The notes under the pieces: model-generated
What the model saw: the letters and a program-made list of their open reading frames with translations, nothing else
The model's database searches: none
What the model was told of the DNA's origin: nothing
Program-made: the position numbers and the translations under genes
Origin: Zygnema cylindricum
Lineage: Eukaryota > Streptophyta > Zygnematophyceae > Zygnematales > Zygnemataceae
Length of the DNA stretch: 64,000 bases
Reading direction: 5' to 3'
Assembly (NCBI GenBank): GCA_037447655.1
Contig: JBBHKE010003435.1
Span: 136,616-200,615 of the forward strand
Shown: piece after piece, positions 1 through 11,699 of the stretch
Numbering within the stretch: the first letter of the stretch is position 1
How the letters are laid out: every line of letters starts with the position of its first letter

Positions 1-59
1 ATCAAATTGCATTTTTTTTTAAACATGGCCCCTCTTTAGAAAGGACTTTGTTTTTGTTT

Positions 60-1345
60 TATCCTTGGTCAAAATGTAACCTCTTTGGTGTCAAATTTCT
101 TCATTGTAAGCCATTTTTCAGAAACCATTTTCACATTTCAGTGTGCAATTTGAAGTGGATTGTAATTAGAGTGGAAAAAAATGATATATCCGTGCCAACA
201 ACAGAGTGGATTGTGTCCGATCCCATGAGGACATAAATTAGAGAGGACTTCATCGGATACATATGTGTTGTATGAATATTATAGCGAATCCTATCTAATC
301 CAGTGGAACTGTTTAAGTATAACTGTACTTTAAATCGTAACTGTACTTTAATGTATAATTGTATTTTAAAGCATAACTTTACTTTAAATTACATGTAATC
401 CTAAGGATTATAAAACATCTGAGTGAATCGTGTGTGATTTAGAGGAACTGTACCGAAGATGTGAATCGAGTTCGATAAATATGAAATGGACCAAAAAAAG
501 AGAAGATATACTCTGTTTGCATGGATTTTTTCGTCTTAATCAGGTACTCCAAATTCCCCTTGAGAAGCCTTAACCTCCTTTTGGAATCCACATAACTTAA
601 AAGATGGAGATTTGCAAGACTTTGTAGGGTTTCTTTCAAAGTTTTTAGGTTAAAAATATTTGCAGTACGACTGGTGGTCACCCTAAATCCGCAAAACTTT
701 GTTAATAGTTTCTTTGCGAGGGGTTTCTCAATATTCATTGATTGTTTTTTTTTTTTTTTTTTTTTAGCTCTTCCACATTATCTTCGGTGCGGTTGATTAT
801 TATGTTTTGATTCAATCCAAATAGACAGAGAAGCAACAAAAAAAAATGCAAAAAAAACTCACGTATGTTTTGTGTATTTTACACAAATGTAAATGCTAGT
901 CCGTAACACAATTTTATTTCTGCGAAGCTTGGATACATCTCAATATTAATGTCAAAAAGCTTGTTCCGTTTTCATAACTCTTTCATTTCCGCGAAGCTTA
1001 GATACATATCAACTTATACAATCTAGGATATACAATTTTATACAATCTGTTATTGTCAAAGATCTTGTTCTTTTTTCATACAATCTGATCTATGAAAGAA
1101 TTTTGAAATATCTCATCTCTCACCAATCACAGTAGGGCATAAGACCACCAAAAGACCTTGTACAAGTAGATGTCTTAGAAAAAGGACCAAAAATTGATTC
1201 CCACTTTGGCAATAAAGAAACCTGAGCTTTATCGGCCAGTTGTCATCTCCATTTTTGTTACGAAGGCAAGTTATAGGAAGGAACTTCAATGTTACGCCAA
1301 ATTGCACCTCGGAGTAATTGAAAGTAATTTAGAGTAATTGAGACT
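60..1345. repeat. Downstream flank of F-box repeat unit U1
   Basis: No gene seen. This is the non-coding part of a segmental repeat that recurs beside every F-box copy (2780-4161, 8270-9783, 16560-17829, 21053-23171). Shared landmarks in order are a block beginning near 225 that mentions ACTTCATCGGATACATA, a short 18-bp minisatellite stretch (about 300-395), a T-rich run near 745, and GCGAAGCTTGGATACAT near 925. Small ORFs here have no protein-like features and overlap low-complexity sequence. Confidence 0.7.
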
Positions 1346-2604
1346 TCATTTTCCTGGGTGGTTAAATTTTACAGTTGGATAAAGTGATTCCAATCTCATT
1401 ACCTCCGTCACACATTCGAAGGCATCCCTCGGAGGTACACTGTGTAAAGTCTTAAAGCTGAGGTTGATATGAACTAAAATAAGGGAAGCTTCCAGCCATG
1501 GTTGTATTCGTCCGTTTCCAATCTTAGTGAAAGGAAGTTTGTTGAAAGAAATGACTTGCAGTTGTGGTAGAATAGGAGGACAAAAAGTGGTAAAAAAATC
1601 ATCATCAGCATCAAAGGCTACACATTGGAGAGTGGCAGAGCTATTTTGTAAGAGATCTTAAAATAAATTTTTGTCATGAGAGCCAGTGAACTCAAGAGTT
1701 TTAAGTTGGTAGGGCAAAGGTGGTAGCATAGTAATTAGTAGTCTAACACAGTACTCCCTCAGGCTCATCACATTGTAGGATCGAAAAGTCCGCAAGTTTT
1801 TGACTTCACTAATTACAACCTGAATGTCCTCAATGCCCTTATATCCCACCGTCAAATCTAATATTTCAAGGTTGGGAGTGTTCAAGGAAACACATTTTGT
1901 CAATGCACATATTCGCAGTGAGGTCAAAAATTCCAAGCTTATTGATATCGGAACTGGATCATAAGTGAAAGAATCCTCAAAGTTTATTTTTTTCAGTCGA
2001 GGGAGGCGGGGGAGTAAAAAATTAAGAAAGACATACTGACCTATGTCATCGCCTTCAAGTGAGAGCATTTCAACATTTTCAAAAGAGTTGCAATTCTCCA
2101 AGAAATTAGAAAAAAACTGGCACTCGACCAAGAGCAATTCTTTTAAAGCCTTCATTTCAGTTAGAGCATTGATGTGAAATTCGGTCAAGGAAGAACCAAA
2201 TACATGTAGCTTGCAAAGACTTGCGCCTACTACTTTTGACCAGTCTAAAATACAGGCGGCCTGAAATTCCTGTAACGCAATTCTTTAATACGCAGTTCTT
2301 TAATATTCGGTGTGAGTTTCATCGCGTTAGCTAAAATACATTCATGTCCGTTGGCTAATATGCAACTTCCATCTTCTTGGAACCATAGGTTAGGAAGGTA
2401 CCGTCTAGAAAAAGACAAGGTAGTAACTTCTCTCACTGCTTTGGCAAACTTCCTTGAAACAGTTGATAACAAGAAGAGTTCTCGAAATTCTCTTTTGTTT
2501 GAAGAACGTAAAAGTATGTCGGCTAGAACTGGAAGAGGGCAGTCCTCTATGGAATTCGAACTGCCAGTTTCCATAGAGATTATTTTAACTTCCATTTCCG
2601 TCAT
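1346..2604 (-). pseudogene. F1, broken F-box/LRR gene
   Basis: This is the most decayed copy of the local F-box family. The start ATG (2604) and the F-box part (EDCPLPVLADILLRSS, then LLSTVSRKFAKAVREVTTL) are intact for about 105 codons. A local insertion near 2260-2300, which looks like a repeated CTTTAATA segment, then shifts the frame. The LRR-like middle resumes at 2188 (TEFHINALTEMKALKELLL). A nonsense codon follows after HDKNLF near 1658, where F2 and F4 read GDLL. The remaining C-terminal part is recognisable down to 1346 by comparison with F2 and F4 (QPWLEAS, then AFECVTEV and a KFNHPGK-like end). Family knowledge: F-box proteins are substrate adaptors of SCF ubiquitin ligases. With two lesions this copy cannot make the full protein. 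Confidence 0.85.
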
Positions 2605-2779
2605 GATTGCAGCTGTCGTCCACAGCTTCAGCTCGCTGCAGGCGGTAGAAGGGAGAGAGTTTGCAAAACGTCCAAAAAAAATTCACTCGATTGGAGGAGG
2701 AGCTAGGAATGGAGAGGGAGGGAAGGTTTGCTTGTAAATAAGGTGGAAATTTGAATTGTACGGAAGCCTAATATGGTGT

Positions 2780-4161
2780 GTTAGGAAATTAGGGAGGACT
2801 TCATCGGATACATATGGGTTGTACGAATATTGTCATGAATCCAATCTGATCCAGTGGAACTGTACTTTAAACGGTAACTGTACTTTAAAGTGTAGCTCTA
2901 CTTAGAATTATAACGGCACTTAAACTGATAACTATACTTTAAATGATAACTGTACTTTACTTCATGACTACACTTTACATTATAACTATACTTTAAATGA
3001 TAACTGTACTTGAAGTTATTACTGCATTTGAAGTTTTAACTGTACTTTTAATTTAAATTGCACCTTAAATTACGTATAATCTTGAAAATTAAAAAACATC
3101 TGAGGAAAAATTCTGTGTGATTTCGAGGAACTCTACCGAAAATGTGAATGGAATTCGATAAATAAAAACTGGACCAAAATCATAGTGGGTATTTTCTGTT
3201 TTCATGGGTTTTTTTTGTCTTAACCAATTACTCCAAAATTCCCCTGAGAAGCCTTTTTAACTAGTGCTCAACCTCCTTCTAAAATCCATCTAATTCAAAG
3301 TATGGAGAACTGCAAGACTTAACTTTTTTTGAGTTCCTCCAAGGTTTTTCAGATTTTTTTAGGGGTTTTCTTCTTTCACTTGATTTGCTGTGCGACCGGA
3401 GGTCACCTTAATTCAGCAATTAACTTTGTAAATGGTTATTTAGGGTTTCTAAATGTTTATTGACTGTTTTTTTACTTTTTTTCTTCTTTTTCTCCTTCCA
3501 CGTTATTTTTAGTGCGGTTGATGTTTTGATTCAATCCAAATCGACGGAGAAACAACAAGAAAAAAAGAAAAAGAAATACAAAAAAAAACTCACGTATCTA
3601 TTGTGTATTTTATACAAAAACAAATGTTAGTTCGTAACACTATGGATTCTGCGAAGCTTGGATACATCTCAATTCTATTGATGATCTACGATATATTGTC
3701 AAACAACTTATTTCTTTTTCATAACACTATTTGATTTCCGCGAAGGTTGGATACAACTCAAGTCTATATACAATCTAGGATAAATTGTCAAATATCTCAT
3801 TCGTTTTTCATACAATTTGATCTATCAAAGAATTTCAAATATCTCATCTCTCACAAATCAGGATATAAAACCACGCTAAGACCAGGTACAAAAAGATGTT
3901 TTAGAAAAAGTACAAAAAATGGATTTCTTTTTGAGAGATAGAGAACCTGAGCTTTGAGCTTTGTTGGCCAGTTGTCGACTCCACTTTTTCTTTCTGAAGT
4001 CAAGTCATCGAAAGAAATTTTACTGTTGCTCTATATTGCTCCATATATTGCACCTCATTGCTCCATATTGCACCTCATTACTCCATATTGCACCACAGAG
4101 TCAATGATAGTAATTATTGCTCCATATATTGCACCTCATTGCTCCATATTGCACCTCAGAG
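2780..4161. repeat. Downstream flank of F-box repeat unit U2
   Basis: No gene seen. It has the same landmark order as U1: the CATCGGATACATATGGGTTG block at about 2800, roughly eleven degenerate 18-bp units (about 2866-3075), an AGGGTTTT T-rich segment, and a GCGAAG-TTGGATACA segment. At 4020-4160 a local tandem duplication is built on the words TTGCTCCATATTGCACCTCA; single copies of this word occur at the same place in the other units. Confidence 0.7.
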
Positions 4162-5439
4162 TCAATGAGAGTAATTGAAACCCCAATTTCCTGGATGTTC
4201 AAATTTTACAGTTGGGTAAAGTGATTCTAGCCTCGTTACCTCCGTCACACATTCGAAGGCATCCCTTGGGCTTACATTTTCATTGAAAGTCGCAAAGGTG
4301 AGGTTGATTTGAACTAAAGCAGGGGAAGCTTCCAGCCATGGTTGTATTCTTCCGATTCTAATCTTAGTGAAAGGAAGATTGTCGAAACAAAGTGTTTGCA
4401 TTTGTTGTAGTATACGAGGAGGACAAAAAGTGGTAAAAAAATCATCGTCAGCATCAAAAGCTACAAATTTGAGAGTGGCATAGTTAATTTGTAAAAGATC
4501 TCCAAACAACTTTTTGTCATGAAAACCATTGAACAAAAGATTTTCAAGTTGGTACGGCAAAGGTCGTGCCATTGTAATTACTAGTCTACATGCGTAATCC
4601 CTCATGTTCGTCAAATTTCTGGATCGAAAGCTCCGCAAGTTGTTTACTTCACTAATTACAACCGGAACGTCCTCATTGCCCTCATACCAGACTTGCAACT
4701 CTAAATCTTCAAGGTTGGGAGTGTTCAAGTATACGCGTTCTGTACATGCACATATAGCCAGTGAGGTCAAATATTCTAAGTTTATTGATATCGGTGCCAT
4801 ATCAGCGGGAGAATCGTCAAACTTTAAAATTTTCAGTCGAGGGAGGCGGGGGAGTAAAAAATTAAGAAAAGCAGACTGACCTATGTAGTCACCTTCAAGT
4901 GAGAGCACTTCAACATTTTCAAAATTCAAGAAAATAGAAGTCGACAGGGTCGGTAAAAACCGGCAGTCGAACAAGGACAATTCTTTTAAAGCCTTCATTT
5001 CACTCAAAGCATTGATGTGAAATTCAGTCAAGGAAGAATCAATGGCATCTAGCTTGTAGAGACTTGCGCTTATTACTTTTGACCAGTCTAAAATACAGGC
5101 GGCCTGAAATTCCTTCAATGCAATTGTTAGTTCTTTAATATTCGGTGTGAGTTTCATCGCGTGAGCTAAAATACATTCATGTCCGTCGGCTAATATGCAA
5201 CTTCCATCTTCTTGGAACCACGCGTCAGGAAGGTCACGTCTCGACAAAGATAAGGTAGTAACTTCTCTCACTGCTTTGGCAAACTTCCTTGAAACAGTTG
5301 ATAACAAGAAGAGTTCTCGAAATCCTCCATTGTTTGAAGAACGTAAAAGTATATCGGATAGAACTGGAAGAGGGCAGTCCTCTATGGATGTAGAACTATC
5401 AGTTTCCTTAAAGACTTTTTTGACTTTCATTTCCGCCAT
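4162..5439 (-). CDS. F2, intact F-box/LRR-type protein (425 aa)
   Basis: Single-exon ORF with an ATG start at 5439, the same relative position as in F1, F3 and F4. Residues about 18-70 form an F-box: EDCPLPVLSDILLRSS, then LFLLSTVSRKFAKAVREVTTLSL. Residues about 100-330 contain irregular leucine-rich segments (NIKELTI, ALKELSLFDC, NVEVLSLEGD, LPRLPRLKILKF, PNLEDLELQV). The family C-terminal block (RIQPWLEASPALVQINL, then AFECVTEVTRLESLYP) is complete. The C-terminus runs past the usual HPGK to HPGNWGFNYSH because the stop codon is displaced. Known for the family: F-box proteins dock Skp1 in SCF E3 ligases and the LRRs choose the substrate. No substrate can be inferred. It is one of two copies with no visible lesion. 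It could still be an inactive member of a dying repeat family, since it sits inside a duplicated block. Confidence 0.8.
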   Translation of the reverse strand: MAEMKVKKVFKETDSSTSIEDCPLPVLSDILLRSSNNGGFRELFLLSTVSRKFAKAVREVTTLSLSRRDLPDAWFQEDGSCILADGHECILAHAMKLTPNIKELTIALKEFQAACILDWSKVISASLYKLDAIDSSLTEFHINALSEMKALKELSLFDCRFLPTLSTSIFLNFENVEVLSLEGDYIGQSAFLNFLLPRLPRLKILKFDDSPADMAPISINLEYLTSLAICACTERVYLNTPNLEDLELQVWYEGNEDVPVVISEVNNLRSFRSRNLTNMRDYACRLVITMARPLPYQLENLLFNGFHDKKLFGDLLQINYATLKFVAFDADDDFFTTFCPPRILQQMQTLCFDNLPFTKIRIGRIQPWLEASPALVQINLTFATFNENVSPRDAFECVTEVTRLESLYPTVKFEHPGNWGFNYSH

Positions 5440-5840
5440 GATTGCAGCTGTCGTCCACAGCTTCAGCTCGCTGCAGGCGGTAGGAAGGAGAGAGTTTGCA
5501 AAACGTCCAAAAAGAATTCACGCGATTGGAGGAGGAGCTAGGAATGGAGAGGGAGGGAAGGTTTCCTTCAAAATCAGGTGGAGATTTGAGCTGTACGGAA
5601 CCCTAATATTGTGGTGTAAGGAAATTTGCTCTATTGGAAAAGAAAAAGGACAGGTCATACGTCCTAAAGAGCACTTTTCTCGAGTCAGATGGAAACCTAA
5701 AATGGAAAAGGAGCTGCAGTCAAAAGTTAGGCAAACATGTCTGCAATGCAGAACCCTAGCCGTCGGTCATGCGAAAGACTGCCATATGTACCAACGGAAA
5801 AGTACAGTACGGTATGTACGATGGTAAAACTTTCAAATGT
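5440..5840. repeat. Conserved upstream region of F2 (also at F3)
   Basis: The 5' side of F2. The first 90 bases beyond the ATG (GATTGCAGCTGTCGTCCACA and the following CTGCAGGCGGTA) are shared by all five F-box copies and probably hold the 5' UTR and promoter. The part from about 5580 to 5830 is almost identical to 11200-11440 upstream of F3 but differs in F4 and F5, so two upstream lineages exist. No clear TATA box was seen. Confidence 0.55.
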
Positions 5841-5841
5841 A

Positions 5842-6028
5842 CGCCGTTTATCCCTGTTAGTGTTAATGTTTTTTCCGCCAAAAAACATATTTTCCCGTGC
5901 ACACATGTCCTATTTTTGATTGGAGACCAATCGGAAGGTGTGAATCTTACTTTTCAATCGCAACCGTCGGAAATTACAATCTGAAGGGTCATGAACAAAA
6001 TCATCAACGCTAATAGCGGTACTCGGTG
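5842..6028. mobile_element. MITE copy 1, CACCG-TIR family (diverged)
   Basis: About 187 bp. It starts after TA with a diverged terminal repeat (CGCCGTTTATC, then TTAGTGTTAATG). It carries the family core words TTGGAGACC and TTTCAATCGCAACCGTC and ends with AACGCTAATAGCGGTACTCGGTG. The 3' flanking TA is lost. The partial copy at 11444 lies at the same place relative to F3, so this insertion predates the F2/F3 duplication. Confidence 0.6.
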
Positions 6029-6327
6029 GAGTGTCAAATGTCCACAGCTTAACACCACGCCTGTGTCTCGCCGAATATTCGATAGGGCCCAACTTTATTA
6101 TTCTGAAACACCTATTACTTGATCGTACCTTCAACTCCGTACCGAATTCGTAAAAATGTACACACTACGTCCTCGTGTGCTAAAAGTTCGAGGTCTACAA
6201 GAAAAAAGAAAGTCACGTCTTTCCGACGTGTTTGGGGACGTGGCATCGTTTGGCAAAACGTAAAACGTCATAACTCTGAATTTTACATTCGACATTAGGC
6301 GCTCCACGTTTTTGGTTCGCATCAATA

Positions 6328-6521
6328 CACCATGTATCGCTATTAGCGTAGATATATCTTTCCAACTTCAGAAATAAACTTCTCCTTCAGTCGTCAGATT
6401 GTTCACCCGACAATAGCGATTGAAAGTTTATATTCTCACCTTCCGATTGGCGGTCTCCCACCGAGAATCGGACATGTGTGTGCGTAGAAAATGTGTTTTA
6501 AGGGGAGAAAAAACATTAATA
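6328..6521. mobile_element. MITE copy 2, truncated
   Basis: It begins after TA with CACCATGTATCGCTATTAGCG and contains the family core in inverted order (GCGATTGAAAG, then CCGATTGGCGGTCTC). The right end runs into the next MITE before its terminal repeat is complete, so one may have inserted into the end of the other. Confidence 0.5.
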
Positions 6522-6524
6522 CTA

Positions 6525-6759
6525 CACCGCGAATCGTTATTAGTGTTAACATTTTTTTTTATCACTTAAAACAAATTTTCTCCGTACATACCTGTCCGAT
6601 TTTTACATGGAGACCGCCAATCGGAAGCTGGGAATCTTTAATTTCAATCGCAACCCTCAGATCCATAATCCGACAAGTGTGTACGGAGAAAAAATATTTT
6701 AAGCGTCAAAAAAACATTAACAGTATTAGCGATACACTCTGCAATAACGATACACGGTG
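6525..6759. mobile_element. MITE copy 3, CACCG-TIR family
   Basis: About 235 bp. The left end is TA then CACCGCGAATCGTTATTAG. The right end is AACGATACACGGTG followed by AA where TA is expected. The inner part forms a long imperfect inverted repeat (TTTTCTCCGTACATACCTGTC near 6578 against GACAAGTGTGTACGGAGAAA near 6678). There is no transposase ORF. The TIR and the TA duplication fit a non-autonomous Tc1/mariner-like element, judged by the clean copy at 24890. Confidence 0.7.
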
Positions 6760-6778
6760 AAGTTCTAAGGTTTTTGTG

Positions 6779-7190
6779 TAGAGTTGTGTATTGGTAGCCA
6801 TTTGTCGACAACCGATATGTACCTTTTTTTATCTACCGATGATCGATGTATTGGTTCGTTATATCGGTAACGAATTTATCGTTATGGCAAACCGATATAT
6901 CGCGATGGATTAACCCGAAAAATATCGGGCCCGATAATTATCGGCAATAATTTTACGGTTCAGACCGTACAATTGTATTGTTTTTGAATAAGACTCCATG
7001 ACGTGGCATAATCATACTACACAATGCGTAAAATACAATAGAATACCGTTTCAAGAAATACGATATAGTATAAATATATGTTTTACACTTATCGGCGATA
7101 AAACATTTCTTGGTTCCGGAGCGATATATCGGGACAATCACCGTCCATAACCGATAATTATCATTCGCGATAAAAAGGGCTTCTAAGAAG
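6779..7190. mobile_element. Partial hAT-like non-autonomous element
   Basis: It starts TAGAGTTGTGTATTGG, close to the TIR of the complete element at 21386-22261. It has the same dense ATCGG/CGATA subterminal words (6800-6960, 7090-7170). The right terminal repeat is not recognisable, so it is truncated or eroded there. The minus-strand ORF across it has no protein signature. Confidence 0.45.
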
Positions 7191-7477
7191 AAAAAACTAG
7201 AAGGATGCGAAAAAAGTGAGTGGAATTTATGACAAGAATGGGGAAACGCAAGAAAACAAAGGAAATGCCAAAAAAGTGAGTGAGAAAATGTGAAAAGTGT
7301 GCGGAAAAATTGTAAAAAATGAGAAATGGGATCACATTTGGTCCAGAAAAATTGTACCAAAATTAGAGCTTACAGCATCCGATTGAGGATTTGAGACAAA
7401 AATTGGTGTGGATTGCAAGCGATGCAAAGTATGTTTACGAAAATTACTGTGGATAAAAGTGATCCTTAAGGGACTAA

Positions 7478-8262
7478 AATGAAAGGGATGTGGACAGATC
7501 TGTTTCGGTAATGAAACATGCTTTTATTGGATTGCAGCGAGAGAAAAAGACAAAAAAAAATGAGAATTGCATTTGGTGTGGGATTTTTTACCAGTTCCTA
7601 AGTTGTACGGAAATCATTGTTGACCAAATTTATCTCACAGGTGTTTCATTTAAAATAGTTTGTGATCACTTCTGATACACCAATTTGTTTGAATAAAAGG
7701 ATTCGAACACATGTAAAAATAGGTAGTGTGTAATTATGAAATTTGTGGTTCGGATCCCATTTGATCTGTGGGAGTTGTTCTGAAATTAGTGTAGATTGTG
7801 AATTGTTTTGGATGGATTCGACCGAATTAGAGCGAATCCCATCTGATCGATAGGACTAAAACCAAAAACAGTGTGAAACCGAAAACAGATGGAACCAAAA
7901 AAGTGTTGTACTAAAAACCCTTTGAAACCAAAAATAGTGTGGAACCAAATACATCTAATACCCGAAAACACCGTGGAATCAAAAATAGTGTGGAGAAACC
8001 AAAAAATAGTGTGGAGGGACCAGAAATAGTGTGGAACCATAAATAGAGTGGACTGTGCCTGAGGCAGAGGATTGCCAGCAGCGTTAGACTGTACACTGTC
8101 TGTTAGTGGTGTGAGGATAAGATTCGGTCCAATAGGGAGGAATCGAACCAAAAATGTTGCCGATTCTGAAAAATCAGTTTGGTATAAAAACGAGCGTTCA
8201 AACAAAACATGAGTTAGTGTGGTCATATTTGATGTTTAATCATTGGACCAAAAATGATATGG
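7478..8262. repeat. Composite repeat block R, copy 1
   Basis: No gene seen. Further copies are at 13528-13930 (shortened) and 15830-16530. It begins AATGAAAGGGATGTGG and ends near GGTGTGGAC/GATATGGAC. It includes an A-rich minisatellite (about 7855-8050) with a unit close to ACCAAAAATAGTGTGGA, repeated about ten times imperfectly. Copies 1 and 3 lie directly before F-box unit flanks, so the block belongs to a larger duplicated segment. Confidence 0.65.
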
Positions 8263-8269
8263 ACTCTAT

Positions 8270-9783
8270 ATAACCCTCGTGTCCGGTCCCGTGAGTACAT
8301 AAATTAGAGAGGACTTCATCGGATACATATGGGTTGCGCGAATATTGTAGCGAATCCTATCTGATCCAGTATAACTGTACTTTAAACTGTAACTGTTCTT
8401 TAAATTGTACCTCTACTTTAAATTATAACTGAACTTTAACTAATAACTGTACTTTAACTGGTAATTGTACTTTACATACCTGTATTTTAAATGATAACTG
8501 TACTTTAACTGATAACTGTACTTCAAATGATAACTGTACTTTAAATGATAACTTTACTTTAAATTGTAACTGGTAATTCAAATGATAATTGTACTTTAAG
8601 TTATAACTGTACTTTACATCATAACTGTACTTTAAATTATAACTGTACTTTACATCATAATTGTACTTTAAATGATAACTATACTTAAAGTTATAACTGT
8701 ACTTTACATTATAACTATACTTTAAATGATAACGGTACTTTACATTATAGCTGTACTTCAAGTTATAACTGTACTTCACATTATAACTGTGATTTACATC
8801 ATAACTTTACTTTAAATGATGACTGTACTTTTAAGTTATAACTGTACTTCAAATAACGTATAATCTCGAGGATTATAAAACATCTGAGTGAAATTCTGTG
8901 TGATTTCGAGGAATTGTACCGAAAATGTGAATGGAGTTCGATAAATAAAAAATGGACCAAAATCATAGTGGATATTTTCTGTTTTCATGGATTTTTTTTG
9001 TCTTAACCAGTTATTCCAAAATTCCCCTGAGAAGCCTTTTTAACTACTGCTCAAACTCCTTCTGAAATCCATATAATTCAAAGTATAGAGAACTGCAAGA
9101 CTTTTTTTTTGGGTTCCTTCAAGGTTTTCAGAATTTTTTAGGGTTTTTCTTCTTTCACTTGAGTTGCTGTGCGACCGGAGGTCACCCTAATTCAGCAAAT
9201 AACTGTGTGAATGGTTTTTTAGGGTTTCTCAATATTTATTGACTGTTTTTTTATTTATTTTTTTCTTTTTTTCCTTTCACATTCTTATCGGTGCGGTTGA
9301 ATATTATGCATTGATTCAATCCAAATAGACAGAGAAGCAACTTGGAAAAAAAAAAGCAAGAAAACTCATGTATGCATTATGTATTTTACAAAAATACAAA
9401 TGTTAATTTGTAACACCATATGGATTCTGCAAAGCTTGGAAACATCTCAATTCTGTATACAATCTAGGATATACTTTCAAAAAACTCATTCCATTTTCAT
9501 ACAATTTGATCTATATAAATCAAACCAAAAATCCCATCTCTCACCACTCATAGTAGGACATAATACCATGCTTAGATCTTGTAGAAATACATGTTATAGA
9601 AAAAGACCAAAAAATGGATACTTACTTCAGCGATAAAGAACCTGAGTTGAGGTGCTTTGTTGACCAGTTGTCGCCTCCACTTTTTCTTTCTGAAGTGGAG
9701 TCATCGAAAAGAACTTCACTATCGAAAGGAACTTCACTGTAGCTCCGAATTGCACCTTAGAGTGATTGAGAGTAAGTGAAACT
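8270..9783. repeat. Downstream flank of F-box repeat unit U3
   Basis: No gene seen. The landmarks are those of U1 and U2: TCATCGGATACATATGGGTTG near 8318, the minisatellite, GTGCGACCGGAGGTCACCCT near 9168, and GCAAAGCTTGGAAACATC near 9430. This unit has the longest minisatellite, annotated separately. Confidence 0.7.
8365..8860. repeat. 18-bp minisatellite, about 27 units
   Basis: Degenerate tandem array with a unit near ATAACTGTACTTTAAATG. Because the unit is a multiple of three it stays open on the minus strand and yields a false repetitive ORF of KYSYNL-type hexapeptides (8423-8779). I do not regard this as a gene. Paralogous positions have about 5 units (300-395), 11 units (2866-3075) and 3 units (14338-14400), and effectively none beside F4 and F5. 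Confidence 0.85.
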
Positions 9784-11043
9784 TCATTTTCCTGGGTGTT
9801 CAAATTTTACAGTCGGATAAAGCGATTCCAACCTCATTACCTCCATCGTGCATTTGAAGGCATCCTTTAGAGATACACCGTACAAATTCTCAAAGCCAAG
9901 CTTGATTTGAACTAAACTAGGGGAAGCTTCAAGCCATGGTTGAATTCGTTCGGCTCCAGTCTTAGTTACAGGAAGTTTGTCGAAACAAAGTGTTCGCAGT
10001 TGTGGTAGCATAGGAGGACATAAAGTGGTAAAAAAATCATCATCAGCATCAAAGGCTACATTTTTGAGAGTGGCATAGTTACTTCGGAAGAGATCTCCAA
10101 ACAACTTTTTGTCATGGATACCAATGAACAACAGATCTTCAAGTTGGTAAGGCAAAGGTCGTGGCATAGTAATTCGTACATTAGAAGGGTCTATCCTCAA
10201 GTGCAAATGTTTGGATTGAAAGGTCCGCAAGTTTTTGACTTCATTAATTACAACCTGAACGTCCTCAGTGCCGTCGTAGCCCACTTTCAAGTCTAATATT
10301 GTAAGGTTGGGAGTGTTCAAGTAAATGGATTTTGAGTGTGACCGTATTACCAGTGAGGTCAAATATTCTAAGCTTATTGATATCGGCCCTGGATCATCAC
10401 TGGAAAAACCCTCAAAGTCAACAAATTTCAGTCGAGGGAGGCGGGGGAGTAAAAAATTAAGAAACGCAGACTGACATTTGTGGTGACTTTTAAGTAAGAG
10501 CACTTCAATATTTTCGAAAAAGATGCAATTCAAGAAATTAGAAGTCGATTGAGTCGGTAAAAATTGGCAGTTGACCAAGGACAATTATTTTAAAGCCTTC
10601 ATTTCACTTAAAGCATTGATGTGAAATTCAGTGAAGGAAGAATAAAGTACATGTAACTTCCAGAGACTTGCGCCAATTACTTTTGACCAGTCTAAAATAC
10701 AGGCGGCCTGAAATTCCATTACCCAAATTCTTAGTTCTTTGATATTCGGTGTGAGTTTCATCGCGTGAGCTAAAATACATTCATGTCCGTCGGCTAATAT
10801 GCAACTTCCATCTTCTTGGAACCACGCGTCAGGAAGGTCACGTCTCCACAAAGATAAGGTAGTAACTTCTCTCACTGCTTTGGCAAACTTCCTTGAAACA
10901 GTTGACAACAAGATGAGATCTTGAAATTCTCCACCTTCTGAAGTACGCACAAGTATGTCTGATAGAACTGGAAGAGGGCAATCCTTTATGAAATTAGAAC
11001 TGTCAGTTTTCTTGGAGACTTTTTTAACTTCCATTTCCGCCAT
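9784..11043 (-). pseudogene. F3, F-box/LRR gene with one nonsense codon
   Basis: Full-length family member (about 419 codons) from ATG 11043 to the stop at 9784, closed by one in-frame TAA at 10585-10587. There GAA (Glu in KALKELSL of F2, F4 and F5) has become TAA, reading KALK-stop-LSL. The F-box (KDCPLPVLSDILVRTS, then LLSTVSRKFAKAVREVTTLSL) lies before the stop. The leucine-rich part and the C-terminal block (RIQPWLEASPSLVQIKL, ending KFEHPGK) lie after it, in the same frame with no other lesion. Translation would give a 152-residue F-box-only protein. A single G-to-T change explains it, so loss is recent. Readthrough or a sequencing error cannot be excluded. Confidence 0.85.
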
Positions 11044-11440
11044 GATTGCCGCTGTCTTCCACAGCTTCAGCTCGCTGCAGGCGGTAGGAAGGAGAGAGGC
11101 AAAACGTCAAAAAGGAAATCACTCGTTTGAAGTAGGAGCTAGGAATGGAGAGGGAGGGAAGGTTTTCTTGAAAATCAAGTAAAAATTTGAACTCTAGGGG
11201 AACCTTATATCGTGGTATAACGAGATTTGCTCTATTGGAAGAGAGAAGGATGATAGGTAATACGTCCAAAAGAGCACTTTTCTCGAGTCAGATGGAAACC
11301 CTAAAATGGAAAAGGAGCTGCAGTCAAAAGTTAGGCAAACATGTCTGCAATGCAGAACCCTAGCCGTCGGTCATGCGAAAGACTGCCATATGTACCAACG
11401 GAAAAGTACAGTACGGTATATTCGATATTAAAACTTTAAA
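11044..11440. repeat. Conserved upstream region of F3
   Basis: Matches 5440-5840 upstream of F2 closely, including TCGAGTCAGATGGAAACC, GCAGTCAAAAGTTAGGC and CGTCGGTCATGCGAAAGACT. It marks F2 and F3 as the same upstream lineage. Confidence 0.6.
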
Positions 11441-11443
11441 GTA

Positions 11444-11610
11444 CGCCGTTTATCGCTATAAGTGTTAAACGTTTTTAGCCAAAAACATCTTTTTTCCGTG
11501 CACACATGTCCTATTTTTGATTGGAGACTGCTAATCGGCAGGTGTGAATCTTAGCTTTCAATCGCAACCGTCAGAGTTTACAATCTGATGGGTGACGAAT
11601 AAAAACATCA
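11444..11610. mobile_element. Left part of a CACCG-family MITE
   Basis: It starts after TA with CGCCGTTTATCGCTATAAGTG. It carries ATTGGAGACTGCTAATCGGC and TTTCAATCGCAACCGTC, and fades near 11610 without a right terminal repeat. It occupies the position equivalent to 5842 upstream of F2. Confidence 0.5.
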
Positions 11611-11699
11611 ACTCTATTCTGACGTAATCCTGTGTCCATCTGCCAATTTTTCCTCTCACAATGATAATAAGACAATCTAGGAAATTGAGACCACTATAA

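Noticed and set aside
8423-8779. 118-codon ORF of KYSYNL-type repeats as a repetitive protein
   Set aside because: It is the read-through of an 18-bp non-coding minisatellite; paralogous positions have different unit numbers and broken frames.
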